In this document: one piece after another, positions 24,501 through 39,500 of the stretch
Numbering within the stretch: position 1 is the first letter of the stretch
Layout: each line of letters opens with the position of its first letter
Source: Stichopus chloronotus
Lineage: Eukaryota > Echinodermata > Holothuroidea > Aspidochirotida > Stichopodidae
DNA length: 64,000 nt
NCBI GenBank assembly: GCA_021234535.1
Contig: CM037837.1
Coordinates: 10,906,636-10,970,635 of the forward strand
Direction of reading: 5' to 3'
Program-made: the position numbers and the translations under genes
The notes under the pieces: generated by a model
Seen by the model: only the letters and a program-made list of their open reading frames with translations
What the model was told of the DNA's origin: nothing
Databases searched by the model: none

Positions 24501-27500
24501 GGCATCGGGATACTCCAGATAGGGGACTGTCCTGGTGTGACTGCAAATACATAAAAGGAGACGATTCCAACTAACCTCTATGATATGTCTTGTTTATGCA
24601 TGCCAGGATGTGGCGTAACTCTTAGCGGGGGAAACGGTGCATTTTCATCACCGTCATATCCGTCAGAGTATCAGCCAAATGCCGATTGCGAATGGATTAT
24701 TGAAGCTCAGGTTGGATTGGTTATCGAGTTAACCTTTGAAGTAATCGATCTTCCGGAGGCTGACATCAACTCCGTTTGTTTAGATAGCATACAGGTAAGA
24801 CCAATGCGCCGCCTCCATCTATAGATTTACTCTCTTCCAAAATAATGACCGCATAATAACAGCAAATGTAACTTCTGCCTGAAATCGATCAACCTTTAGT
24901 TTCTAAAATTACACTACTTAAGGATAAACGTCATGTGTGTTTCATTTTAATAAGCAACATAATTTCTACAAAAAACCAACTTACACCTTTCCGTCTTATC
25001 AACTCTGATCGTAAAATAAACATGCTATTCTTCATTCAGAGCAACGTTATATTTTGTAGGTCTTTGATGGGTCCATCGGATGAAAATTCCTTGATTTCGT
25101 CATTTTGTGACGATGGACCAGCATGGCCCAGACACCCCACGAGGTTCCTGTCGACTGGAAATCGATTAATCGTTGTCATGGTAACAGACGGCATCGCCAC
25201 CGCCAACACCGGATTCTCAGCCTCTTATAGACAAGGTAGTTCATAGATCAGTGTAAATTTTCTTTTTACTTGTTGAGAATATCGCAATAAATTTATGTTT
25301 GTTTGAATTCTTAAGCCTAATGTGAATCACCCTCTCGGTTAGTCGTTTTGTCTGAAATAAACATGATAGCGTACACCTGAGAAACACAAAAATGAATCGT
25401 AAAAAGTGAATAGCAACTGGTTTCATCACACAAAGATTTTTAGTACGGGGATGACTTAACGACAGAAATGTTTATGGAGGGGGAATGAAGGGCAAAGAAA
25501 CTGTTGGGAGCCAAAATTTTCTCCCGTAGTAGACGCGGCAGAGCTGAGATTTTAGCATATCTCGGGTGAAAAATTAAGTGTCATGATTTCATGAAGCAGA
25601 AAGTTGAATGAAATATGTAAATAAACAGGCAATAGATGGATACATTATATCTTTCGGACCACTGTACTTCAGCTAAGTTAGGGAGACGATGGTCTGGGCA
25701 AAGTTATTGAATCTGGCAGCCCCCCACCCCCGTTGGTACAATTTTAAAATATCCGTGTTCTGACAACTTGAAAAAATTGTTTGCCAAACTCTACATTAGG
25801 TCACTTTTTAATCATATGGTTGTCAGAATGCGTTTTTGTAGATAATCTGGAAGGTTTGCAATGGATTCTCAAACCCATATGTTCTTCACACTCCTCCAGT
25901 GATGTGATACTATTGTGGTCAGGTGATGTCGTCACTTTGCATGGCATGCGAAAGCAGGGTTCCCAGTTGGTAATGTCCATTACGTTTGTGAACTTTTATT
26001 GAGTTGCTATGTACATGGTGGTCGTTTGTTTAAGGTTTTTGGTGTCCCATGCAAAACGTTTACTTCTTCAAAAAGATACATGTACGCACCTGACTGTTTT
26101 CCACAAATGTTTTGGTGCATGGGGTCAAGAGACTCCCGAGGGGTTTAACTAGAAGTTACGGGATTGGGGCTACGACATGAATTATGGTGCCTCAACTGTA
26201 GTGTGATATAGTGTGATACGAACTTGCAGTATGCCGTTACTGCAGATCAGTGCACCCATTGAATGGACTAAGGGTGAACTGAGAATTGTGGGAAGACTAA
26301 GTGTCACCATTGATTGGCGAACCTATTTTTCTCCTTTTTTTTGTTTCTTCTACGTGATTTTTTACTTGATGCGCTCTGACCCACGTAGGGTCTGAACGCT
26401 GGAGCTTCCTGCCTCCTCCACTTCGTTACCTACTGCGGTGATTCTATTGATATCTAAAGTACTAGCGTTAACAACCCTTGAAGGATACAAAATTATCTGC
26501 ATCAGTGGAAAAATAGAAAGACTTCCTTGTTACTATATCCAGCTCGATTATGGGATCACACTGGGGTTCCCCATCTTAATTTCGTTGAAGAAAGCTTTTG
26601 TGCTGGTATCCTTGTGGTTTACCCACTAGATGGCCCCGAGCAATTGCAAAAAGCTGACTTAAATCACTGACTTTTTGTGGACTCTGTATAATGGTGGAAG
26701 TGTGTTCAAGCGTGTCCTTACTTTTCGTTGGTCAATGGCGCATGCGATGTTTGTTGCTTCACAAATTGAAAAATAAAACTTAAACGCCATTGCGATGACG
26801 TAGTAAACAAATTTATTTATTTGTTTGGTGCATGGAAGATTATCAGTAACTTTTGCCACGAGGGATGAATGCTTCACATCAGAGTTTCGACGATGGTCAT
26901 ATTCAAAGTTGTCTCAGGTTTTGATTTTCCGTGTAAATAACCTGATTACCTACGTGAAAGAAAAATTTATCACCAGCGAAATGCTAGCGATAAACCAGTT
27001 TTCGAATCAGTGGCCTATGCAAAGTTGTGATCAAACTGGTTATGTCGATTGATAAGCTTTAATTTCAAAATCGAAATTGCCAATCGTTTTCCTTTTTTTT
27101 TTTTGTCGTATGAAGAGATATTTCCTTTGTTAGTTTCATGAAAGTGATTTGTATTGGTTTAAATATGGGTTTACTAGAGACGTTTGACTGCAAAGAGCTT
27201 AGAACTGCTTGAAGCACCAGTTAAACTGATATTATTATAACTATTTTGTAGTATGATGTTAGTTAAATGACTTCAACATTCAGTTAATTAAAAACCGAAT
27301 GTCCAATAGATTCAGTAGAAAGCGAAACTTAAATTATAAAACTTTTATTTGACTTTAGTTTTGTTTAGAACAGTTTGCGTTAAAAGTTTATAAGTATACT
27401 TTGCTTTCATTAAAATTAAAGGCAGCCACTTATTACTCCAAGCTGCAATTTTTGATAGGGGTAACAAAAATTCTCACCTGGGTCTGCTATTTGCCTGAAG

Positions 27501-30500
27501 GCAAATTCGAAAGTTTCAGAGTAGGTCATGCAACACAGAATTCACACGGGGACCACTGTACAATAGCATGTACGGGAGGTTTGGACAGAATATGAAAGGG
27601 AAAAATCTAGTGGTTGGGAGAATCGTGGCGTAGAGTCACAGCCAGTAGCCATCATCCACAGAAATTGCATCTTTTTTCATCCAATTCGATGACATTGTAA
27701 ACTGTTTGTCACGTTATCGTAACAGTTGCACCAAAAACAGAATATATCGCAGCAGTGGCAGTCGACACATCTTCAATCATCCGGTTCGACAGACTCAGGC
27801 CTCGCCTTCTTGTGTCAATCGACTTGCCGGGATCATCTGATCCTTCAGCCTTGACATTTGATCCGATAGAAAGTTACTTCTACTATACAGATGTACAAGA
27901 AAAGTTCATCGCACGTGTAAAAGAGGACGGTAGTGAATCGACCATACTGGTACAGGATGCCATTGATGGTATGTAGGTTGGATGATCATGATTGATAAGA
28001 TATATTTTCCGAGATGATAATTATTGTAGATGCATTTTGAATGACCTACAATTAATGTTGTCTAAACATTTAAGGATGTAACAGTTAATTGTACTCACTG
28101 AAGGTTCAAGGCTACCAAATATATATATATGCACTTGTACACACAGATCCTGTTGGCATTTTCGTTGCCTATCTGACACGTTTACTGTATTGGACTGATG
28201 CCGGTCGAGATGAAGTATCCGTCTCAAGCCTAGACGGAACCTTAAGGAAAGTAATAGTTTCCTCTGGAAGTGGGTGTGAATCACCGAGAGGCATCGTTCT
28301 TGACATAAGTCATCAGTACGTATAACTATGAAATATCTCTTGATGTAACTTATTCAGAGCTATAATACCGCCAGATGATGGTGATGTTGTTTCTGCAGAT
28401 GAATCTTGTCTATTAATCAAATTTGATGTTACGATTAACCTTATTCAAACAACTGATACTGACGTCCTTGTTACATTGTTGCAACCTTTCAGGGACAACA
28501 AAATGAAAAATCAACAAAAATATTTGTTTCTTAGTTTATTCATTGTGGCATGTTTCAAGAAAAATTGTACTCAATATATAAATGTATGAAGACAGAAAAA
28601 CAGATGATGTTAGTGAGCTTTTTCTAGTCTGACTCTCCAAACAGAACTTAAGAACATAAACAAAAACACAAGTATATGTGATGTGACCCACTTACAAGTC
28701 ATCTGAAAAAAATGGTGTAATGATTTTATACTTTGTCCATGAGTTAACTATATTTAGTTAATGTTTCTTCAAACATTTAGTATTGGATGCATCCCTTATT
28801 CTACAGTAAACTTGAATTCCAGAAGGATACCCAATTACTTCTCACATGGTGTGTAAACATTGTTCTTGTGTGAGGAGGTAGAAGATTATCTCTTCCCCTC
28901 AAGGAGCATTTGTGGTGTCAATCATAAACTTGATAATATGGCTAGAGGTCAAAGGTGGGGTCACTAGAACTCCGCTCCCAGTTAAAAAAACATACCTAGG
29001 TGGTAATAGCATTGATCTCTTCAAGTAAATTATAAAAATGAAATAGTGGCAGGGAGTAGGTATAAAGTGATACGTGTAAAATAATTCGGACAACTCGCTT
29101 TTGTGAAAGAAACATTTTATTCCAAGTATGTGGGTAACCAATTGCCATAATACGACACTATATGCAAGGTTAAAAGCTATAAATTATAGGAGGATATGAT
29201 ATGGGTGGTGTGATATGAATTTTGATTAACAAATATGACAATTGATATTTTAGTGAAGTGTCGATCACTGTTTTAGAAGTATTTATATGAATGTCAATTC
29301 ATTTTCTACATGAAGTTTAATTAATGTTCCGAGTACTCCAGTAGACATATCAAAGGTTCTCTACATCCTAGTGTAAGTCAGGTATTGTACAAAGACAGAA
29401 TTATTCGATTCGTCAATCTACAAACAGATCGATTGTCAATGTAGCTTTGTTCAAAGTTTAAAGTACATCATCATTACTTTTAAGGTACGTGATACATTAC
29501 AAGTCTACAAGATATACTTCGTTGGAGCCGTGACCTCCGAAAGTTCTCAATTATCATCAATTCTCTACTCCCAGGTTTGTCTTTTGGACATGCGCAGTCA
29601 GCATTGAAGTATCTCGGGCTGACGGAACTGACAGACAGACGTTTGTCGCCGATCGCACTGACGTCAGGTCTTTGGCAATTGATCCAGAAGGTGACGTCAC
29701 TAATGATTATTTAACAGCAGATGATTGTTAATGATTATTATTAAATGCAGATATTTTGACATTACGAGTGACTTTAGTGCCGGTATATGCCCTTGCATTA
29801 TATATATATATATATGTATGTATATATATATATATATTTACCTTCGGAATCGCTATTGTGAGATATGACCGTGACTTCTTTTGGTAATAAATTGAATACA
29901 TAAGCAATTGTTACTGAAAGTTGCTTTTAAGTATACAGAAGATTGCAGTTGTTCAATGTTCAACTTTTATCAATCACCTGTAGAATCTCCGTATCAACAT
30001 TTTCGTCCCTATATCTTAAAGAATCAATCAAAGGGATTGTTGCTTTGGAATGACTTTCTTTTGAGATACTTTCATTCACATCTATCTGATTTGCATATTG
30101 AAAAGTGGCCTTAAGAAAAAAGTTCTTTGGGCCCCAAAGCCCCAGCTGACACTGACGTGCTTTGTGTTTTCTCGTTGATTTTGAAATGAATATATTGTTA
30201 AGAAATGAAGAGGGACATCTTACTAATCCCTTGATGGATCTCAAAACTTTCCTACAGTATAGGTTATAAGGTCTCATATTTAGATGTAACATATTTCAGG
30301 TAAACTGCATACCTAGGTAAATGATGATATTTGCTCTCTTAATTACTTTATCCCCGTTGGCATATCAACTATAAGAATCAATGTATGTGGTGTGTATCCC
30401 GAAAACAGGTAATATTACCTCATGCAGCCTCAACTAATTGGGCTACACTTGTTCAAGAGGAATGCAGTAAGCCTGCGAATAGAGGTAAATAATATACACA

Positions 30501-33500
30501 CTCAGTATTTCTATCGTCTTTTTTTTTATGTGGCAGCCACGTGCATGAAGAAATGTTATCATTTCGTTGATTTGTCATACGTATAATAAGTAATCTTGAC
30601 TTTCTCGTGTTATTTCATAAATTTTGATGCAGGCGAAACACTTTATTGGGTAAACGTGATAGCTGATGTTGGTCGAGTTGAGCAGATTAATCTAGACGGA
30701 AGTAACGGAATGGTTACATACCAACATGAACTGTTTGCCACCGTCCATGGTTTCGCGGTCGACGAGTTTGCTTTGTTTTGGACACATCCTGGGGATAGAG
30801 TTCTTTATCACGTCGATAAAGGTGGAACGAGTTTAAACTACGTGGCCCCTGCGAATTCACCACCAATGATGGAAGGAGTGTACCCTGTAAACTCTGAAAG
30901 AGTTATTCCCGGTACAGTAAAATATTATATACTGAGGGTCGTGGGAATCTACATTGAATGTCATGAATGTATCAGACAAACGTCCTGGGGGTGGGTTTAC
31001 TGAGAACTGTGTCTTCGTTATCGTATGTATTAATTACTATTTTATATTGTTTTTACGTTATCGTATTTCTTGCAGATATAGTTTTGAAGTTATTAGCAGA
31101 AATTTCTTCATTAATTTTTTTTATTTTTTTTCTCTTGTCCTATTTTTTTCTCTGGATTTCGTTCTCAGGACATACACAAAATGTAAAGTGACTTATAAAC
31201 ATATTCGTCATGACGATAGAGGTTTCTACGTGATGTACAGGGAGCACAACATTTTTTTTTTCCGAATTCAAATAACAAGCTTTAACTTTTATCCATAGCA
31301 AACCGCTGGTCTGTATTTCTTTGCAAAAGAATGTGCACATAGCGCAGTGACATTCATATGTATATATGAATTCATATGTACTAGAGAGTTTCCACCAAAA
31401 CCAACCACATTTTTTTAAGTCTCTTTCCTCTTTCCTCCTCTGTTATATTCATAATATATATCTTCTAAATCAACCAAAACCTGTTCCAAGGGGGGGGGGG
31501 GGGAAGCATCAACCGAAAATGTAGTCACACATTTATGCCGCACAATGATCCAGCTGGTTGACAATCAGAAAGGACAATTGTCGATCGTCTATCGAGACAG
31601 GGTTATTTCCTGTTACTTTTCACAAATTTTTATCTCTGGATTACATTCACAGAGCATACACATAATGTTAAATGACTTCTATATTATGAATAAGCCTACC
31701 TCAATTCTTGAAGCAAGTTCATGATTATTCACACTTTGAGGTGGGGGTAATGGGAGGAACGCATAAATCCTAAAATGATTTAGTTAGACGATTTAGCTGG
31801 AGGACGTTATACGCAACAATTTTTACAGCAACCAACATGTACAGCAAGCATAACTCATGAAGTAACAGTCACATGTGGAAAGCACTTGTGAGGAGATAAT
31901 ATCCAGAATAAAGTCTTCCATGGAGGTTAAAAAAGACCGAATTAATACGTTCATCATTACTAATTGCCACTCTAGTTTCTTTTTGTTCATCTACAGATCA
32001 ACATCTGTGTGGAATTAACAATGGTGGCTGTGCGGAACTTTGCTTCCCTACAGAAGATGACTTCTCATGCGATGAAGGTTTGTTATTCGGCAGATAAATC
32101 TTGCTGCTTAATCTTGATCGGTCATTGGAGTTGTGACACACTTGATCCAATGCTGAAGCATCATAAGTTGAACACCAACTATCTTGGCATGTACGGGTCG
32201 GTACTTCCCTTTGGTCATCTATTCGTACGACACAAATAAATGTAATATATGTCATTGTCATCCGCGCTCTGGTATGGGAGGAAAGTGCTTCACATATAGG
32301 TACACTATGCATACTAAGATGCTTTGCTGATGTTTAAGATTTCATTTCTTAAGGATTATTTTTTATTCATCATTTTTTTTCAAGGATTACATTCTTCGGA
32401 TTACCTTTTTTTCTTTTTAAGTAATCTTCAGAGATGAGGTCCTTACCAGAGATGAAAAGAAAACGAACACATTTTCAATTTCATATTTTACGGATTTGTA
32501 TTAATGAAAATGAACGACTCTTTTAGTACAAAGCCATGAATATTGTTCTATGATAAAACAATTCTTGCAAATATTTTAATGGACACACTTCTTTGTTTTC
32601 TTCACAGTGACTCCTTTGGTTTCAGGTTGTCCACTTGACATTTCTATATCAGCAAGCACAGCCCAAACTGTATCGTGGACGGAACCAACAGCATTGTCTC
32701 GTAGTAATGGCCAATCACTGGTCAGTTTATCATATGAGCTCAGGTCTCACATTCCGGGGTCGCTGTTCCCTCTCGGGACAACGTCAGTGAGCTATTCCTT
32801 CTCAGATGAATTTGGAAATCAAGCAATTTGTTCGTTCGACGTGACCCTATCAACCAATGTTGCATGTGAGTTGACAATACAAAATCACATTCTGTACGAA
32901 ACGCACTACTTATTGCCTCTCCTGGGAATGTTTGTATAATATTTATCATTATCATTTATATTATGTTTAAATGTTTTTACAATTTATAATATTTTCTTCT
33001 CAGTGTAATTCACCATCCTAGGTATTATCTTTCTGTACAGCATGTGACCTGACGCTTTCAGACGCAACAGATACGTTCTCATCCCCGGGTTATCCTTCTG
33101 CCTACCAAACCAATCTTAATTGTGAATGGATTCTTGAGGCACCAAATGGCATGGTGATCGAAGTAACTTTTCAGGAGATCAACATCCAAGAGGAAGATAC
33201 AAATTCCAACTGCTTGGATTACATACAGGTAATGAGAGGTAAATGCCAAAGTTAAGCATGTGAAAGCTAAAAACATATCTGTGAGAAATGAGGTATGAAC
33301 AATTTCATTGTTTGCCCTTCTCCTTGATTTGATTTAAAGTCTCGTAGTACTCGATCGCATTTTGTTAGTTTTGTAAGTGTAGACTTACCCTCTTTCTCTT
33401 TTGCCTATTCATACTTGAGCTCCAAATGATGATGTTTTCTTTGCATGTATGGGTAACTACATAATGGTTATTGCATGGAATTGAAAACATCGCTGAGAGA

Positions 33501-36500
33501 ACGTCAGCATGTTATGGAACAATGCCATACAACTTTTACAGACAGACCACCAATCTCTGTTGATATCGTTTTGAGGTATTTTGTTTATGTGAGCCGTTTA
33601 ATCAATGACAATGACTTCAGTTGGGAAGAAAACCTGACCTTAATAGATGAGATTGACATTTGGGTAACACCTCTGCTATTGAGTTCAGGGTTTAAAGGCT
33701 TTTGAAATGTATAACCCAAATCATGTTTCTTTCAGAATTGCGCGTTATTTTGGTTCAGTGTATATTGTTTATTTTTATAATAATTGTTGTCTGTTTTAGG
33801 TCTACGATGGTATTTCAAATGATCCTGATTCACTTGTATCTTCCTTTTGTGGAGATGGACCAGGGTGGCCGGAACACCCGGTTAGGTTTCTATCTACCAC
33901 GAATCGGTTAACTGTAGTCATGCAAACCGACGGCAATACAGATGTTGATGTGGGTGGTTTTTTAGCCGAATACAGACAAGGTAGAGGATTACGATGGTAC
34001 CAACCGTTTTCATTCAATTGATTTTTGCAGTACGAAGAATTTAGGATCATATCTTCTTTGTAGATTTCTTAACACTTCAATGATAGCGGTAACAAATTCA
34101 GTTTCAAGTATTCCACGTTAACATCTTGTCGAGTACTCATAGTTCCATGAACGTTAATCCCAATCCTGAACTTTTGGTAAAAGCCACCGTTGAAATCACC
34201 GGTACATAACACGAGAAAACCCTAGAAAACTGTCAGTAAGAAATGGAGAGATGAAACTAGTAATAATACACATCATCTGCATAGATGAAAAAGTAAAATT
34301 TCAATATGCATTTTTTTATTCTGAGTCACGTTTTGTCTTAATTTCAGTTACCCCCAGAACAGAATACGTAGCAGTAGTAGGCGTCGATACCTCTTCTATA
34401 ATCAGGTTCAACCGTTTTTCGTTAACTTTGCTGCCGTCTCTGAGCATTCCGGGATCAACCAGTCCATCTGCTCTGACGTTTGACCCAATTGAAAGTTTCT
34501 TTTACTATTCAGACGTTCAAGGAAAGTTCATAGGGCGGTTAAGCGAGGACGGCACGCAGAGTAGTATGATAGTTCAAGATGGAATCGATAGTAAGTTTAA
34601 GTGACCATTTTTTTCTTTCACAGTAATGATACGCATGGAATTCATTGACTAATGAAAAACGCAAAGAAATAAAAAAGAAAAGTAAAGAAGGGTCGTTCTT
34701 GGTGGTCACACTGCAATGTCCTTCTAAACATTTACCTTCCTTAGATCCTCTTGGAATTGCCGTTGCCTATCTTACACGCCTGCTTTATTGGACCGATGCC
34801 ACTCGCAATGATGTGTCCGTCTCTAGACTTGACGGGACCTTCCGAAAGGTCATCGCTCCTTCCGACAGGCCTTTGCGAATCGCCAAGAGGGATTGTTCTG
34901 AGTAGAGACAACCAGTTAGTCTTATTGAAATTACAATTTACCACTTCTTTATTTTGTTTCCGATTGACTTCAAAGTATACATATTTTAGGGAACATATGG
35001 GTAAGATATTCACTAGCCTGTTGTTTATGATCGGAACTTTCATTTTATCAACACTGATCACATTTTTCACAGCCTGATATTGATCTGATTCAATACCACA
35101 AAAGACGTTCATGCACTTGTTTCTTAGTCTTCTGTGCTGGCATCATTACTCTCTTCGGTGTTTGCCCATAATCTCCATAGCATCATAGCAAACCTCTCTT
35201 ATGAATATGAAGTCTGTGTTTAATTGCAAAATTGGAGGCAAGAGAACAAACTCATCAAGTATATCATGCTCCATTTATCTGTTCTGTAAAATTTGTTTTC
35301 TATCAAATAACTAAATGCTTTAGTTATTGCAGTTTCTTATCTGCAAACTGAACATTTACAAGTAATGTAACTTCATGTGGACGTACAGTGTGAGTATTTT
35401 CCTTTAATGGATTCATGCATGTTTGTATGTGTGTTACGGACTTGTCGGAATATGTCTGTGGTAAACATATTTTTTCTTTGTCTTTTTCCACCTCGATGCA
35501 GATTTGTATTTTGGTCTTGTAAAACTAGCATCGAACGATCGAAAGCTGATGGATCAGAGCGACAGGGATTGGTACTGAATCGCCATGATGTACGGTCCTT
35601 GGCAATAGATCCTAATGGTAAGTGAGCAGTGAACAGAGCATCAAAGAAAGCCAAAATCTATTCTTTAGGGCACATCATGAAAACATAAGTTTGAAACGTC
35701 CAGAGTCGGGAGACTCAATATGTAACGAAACTACACCCTCAGTATTTTTCTGAAAACAAAGAAATTGTGTGAAGGCTGACTAGTTGCGGGCTGATTACTT
35801 AAACTACTTGACTTTTGACCAAACATGTTCCCGTGTTATAAGTAGATTTGTTAAACGAATTCTTGAAAAAAGAGCATGTCTGAAAAGTTATAACTACAGT
35901 TTCCTTAAGACTATACCATTTTCAAGATGAGTAACAGTCTTAACAAAACAGGTTTCGTAGGATGATGTTTTCTAGACACAGACAAAATGTATGTAATAAA
36001 TTGGAGAGACACAACTTGGATCTGATTCAGTGGCTGTATCTTCAGATGTAATTCATAACAACTAGTATATAGATGTAGCACTTCAGTCAATGTATATAAC
36101 CATTTACACAAATGGGACAGAATACGCAAGAATGAGAGAACACGTAATTAATGAAGTTCCTTTTGAAACATTTTGGAAACCTCCATGGAAGGTTCGTACT
36201 ACATGAAGCAAGTGTAATTTATTGACTTGTGAAATTAAATTCCAGGATAAGTTATTATTTGTCAAATATAAACTGACACAGATACAATAATAAAAGCCTG
36301 ATAGTCTTTTTATTATGAATCATAACGTTTGCATTAATACGGGTATGTGTGCGCGAGTGTGTGTGATTTGTGTGAGTATTGTGACACCTACACAGTAACC
36401 GTGATATATCAAAAAGGGATTCTTGAACAGACCTGGTATTAAATACTAAGGACTCGTGAAACTTATTACGTACAAGCAGTCTTTTGCTTTTAGATGGATG

Positions 36501-39500
36501 CCAAAGATCATTTTGGTCAAGAAGAACAAGTAGTAAAAACCTTTTACATATGATACCTATAGAAGGAAAGCTTTTAGAGATCTGACACTCAGTATGTAAG
36601 TGTACAACGTATTGAGTCAACGAGAATCAAACTGTGTAAACCTTGTAAAATGGACAGATCTCATATTTGTTATGCATGTGTGTGGTGGCGCATGAATCAT
36701 ACTAAATGCAAAGACTTTTAGATTTAGTGGAGGCCAGTCGGGTCAACAAGGATCAATTTGTGAGCACCATGTACACATCAAAATCTCAGGACAGGAAGCT
36801 TGGACATACCTCTTCCTTGGTATTCAGGTGTGCATGTTGAGTTATGTTGAGCTATAGTCATTTTCAGAGGTCGGCAAATTTCGTTGTATGCATAGCAGTT
36901 GTTACATTTCCCCTTAATGCCAGATAAAGTAGTGTAACATAGGAAGACCAAGCATGTGACACACCTTTATTCCTTTCATATGTTACATCTGCAAAACAAA
37001 CCATAATGAAATTATCAAAGCCACAAAGCATGATCCCAACGGGGATTAGTATGTAAGAAAAAAACAAAGGATTTTGTTGATCTATATGCCCATGTTTCAT
37101 CATGCCAGGAATTGAATAATGGTTTACTTTGTGACATCTTCAAGTACTGCAAATGGATTTTAATTTTTTTATTTTGATCGTTTTCTAAGGAGAGTCTCTT
37201 TATTGGATAAACGTGCAAAATGACCTTGGTCGAGTGGAACAAGTCAATATTGACGGCACCAATGCAATGGGAATATATGAACATGAACTGTTTGCCACCA
37301 TCCATGGTTTTGCTGTTGACGAGTTTGCTTTTTTCTGGACACATCCTGGGGACAGAGTTGTATATCACGTCGATAAAGGTGGAACGACGTTAAGATCTGT
37401 GTCCCTCACGAATTCACCACCAATGATGGAAGGATTGTACTACTACAACTCCCAGCAACAGTCTCAAGGTAACATTGGCAACTGGTAGAAGGATTTATAT
37501 ATTGTGACTGCAATTATATTAGTCACAGTTGAAATTTTGTATCAGAGAATCTTAAAAGAAGTTATATTCAAATATATTCATATAAATCGAGAAGTTACAA
37601 TATGTATGACGGAAATCCACCCCTCAATGACTTAGACAATAATAGGCAATAGACAATTGTCGTTTATTCTTTAACTTTTTATATGAAGAAGCTTTCAAAA
37701 CAAAAAAATGTAGCTTTAAATTACTTTCGTTTGCAAACTGGCAACAGAGAGTGACATGAAAATAAAGGCACAAAATCAAAATTTTCAGCTGCAGAGTTCA
37801 AAGTCTGAATTACATCCTCCATCGTATATCCCCCTAAGAATCTTAGGAACAAAGTGATAGTTTTCATTCCAGTTCAGTTAATATTATTTTGTAATCCTAA
37901 AAAATTGCTTGTCCTACAGAACAACACCCTTGTGGAACTAACAACGGAGGTTGCTCGGAATTATGCTTTCCTGTCGGAGCAACACCAGGATGCGCTGAAG
38001 GTTACTATTTCCTTTCTAATTAAAATCCGTATATACAGGTATCAATATGGACATATTAATATGGACGTATGAATCAAAACCGACAACATTGATAACCTGA
38101 TGAAGTAAACCAAAGAGTTGGGGCCTTACAAATACATATGAAGTTTTCACTGACCGTGACTCTATAATTGCCTTTATATATCTGAACAAGAAAGCCACCG
38201 TCAAGTTTTGTTATCTCACTTTGGTTAATATGAGGCCTTGATAGTCTTTTCCTCGATTAAATAACCATCTAATTCACTTAGGATGAGCAGTTCGATGACT
38301 TTTGGGACAATTCTTGTCCTTAATCTAACTGAATTTGCCGAAGTGTGCATTTGCATGTATAATACTTTCGTTTCCACATAGTTACTCCGTTAGTCGCAGG
38401 CTGTCCACTTGACATTTCATTGTCTACAATCGGGCCTGAACAAGTGCAATGGACTGAACCTACAGCAACATCTCGAAGCAGCGGGCTTCTACCAGTCACT
38501 GTGCCGTATAGCAGTCGTTCACACAGTCCTGGGTCGCTCTTTCAGTTGGGGACAACTTCTGTTACATACGTCTTCTCAGACGACTTTGGAAATGAAGCCC
38601 GATGTTCCTTTAGTGTCATCCTTTTAGAACAAGGTAACAGTGAGTTTATTTTGTTTGACTCTGGTCATCATTGTCAATTGAATATCGTTTTCTAAAAGGT
38701 AGAAAATTGATAACTTTTGGAAGACAGTATCTCAAATTGAGTGAGAAGGTAATGAAATCCTTTCACCAAGCCGTACTTTGCAATTTTACTTTGTTATCCC
38801 TTTGTGCTCTACTTAGTCTTTTTGGGGAGTGGGTTGACAGTTGCTTCTGTCTATTTCTCTTACTGAGAGTCTTTTCAAAGATGAATTAAATATTTTTTTG
38901 CAACTTTAAAGTTTGCATTGTACAAAATGATATCTAGACTGGAATATGAAAGTCGCTCGAGTAGTCGGCTGCTATTTTAGGATGCTCAGCAAACTAGGCT
39001 TTCTAGTAATATCCAATATGGACGTGCTATACGACTTGAGGGGCACGAACTTCGGTAATAATTTCGAAATAATTACAATCTTAATGATTAAGAGTTTCGT
39101 ATTGTTTATTTGTATCTGTCGTATGGAAAATTAAGACATTTTCCTGTTATAGGAAAAAGACATAAATATGTTTTATTTTTTCAGAAATTAGTTAGATTTT
39201 CTTTTCCGATAACCGGAAAGTTTGTTAGAATGTGTTTCTTTGTTGATACTATACCACCCGGCCTTTTAAATTTGACTAGAGCTATCAGACTACATTCTAG
39301 AGCTATCAGATTAGGGAAATTAAATTAAACCAGTCCGGACCCATTGAAGAGCGGGTGTATAAGGGTGGATTGGATGGATAAAGGAAGAGGGGTTTAGATG
39401 AAAAAGATTGCCTGCAGAAAATAGTCTCTAGAAATATCATTTAGCTACAATAGTTATGCTTTATAACTAAGACCGCACACAAAATTTGCAAAATTTCAAA

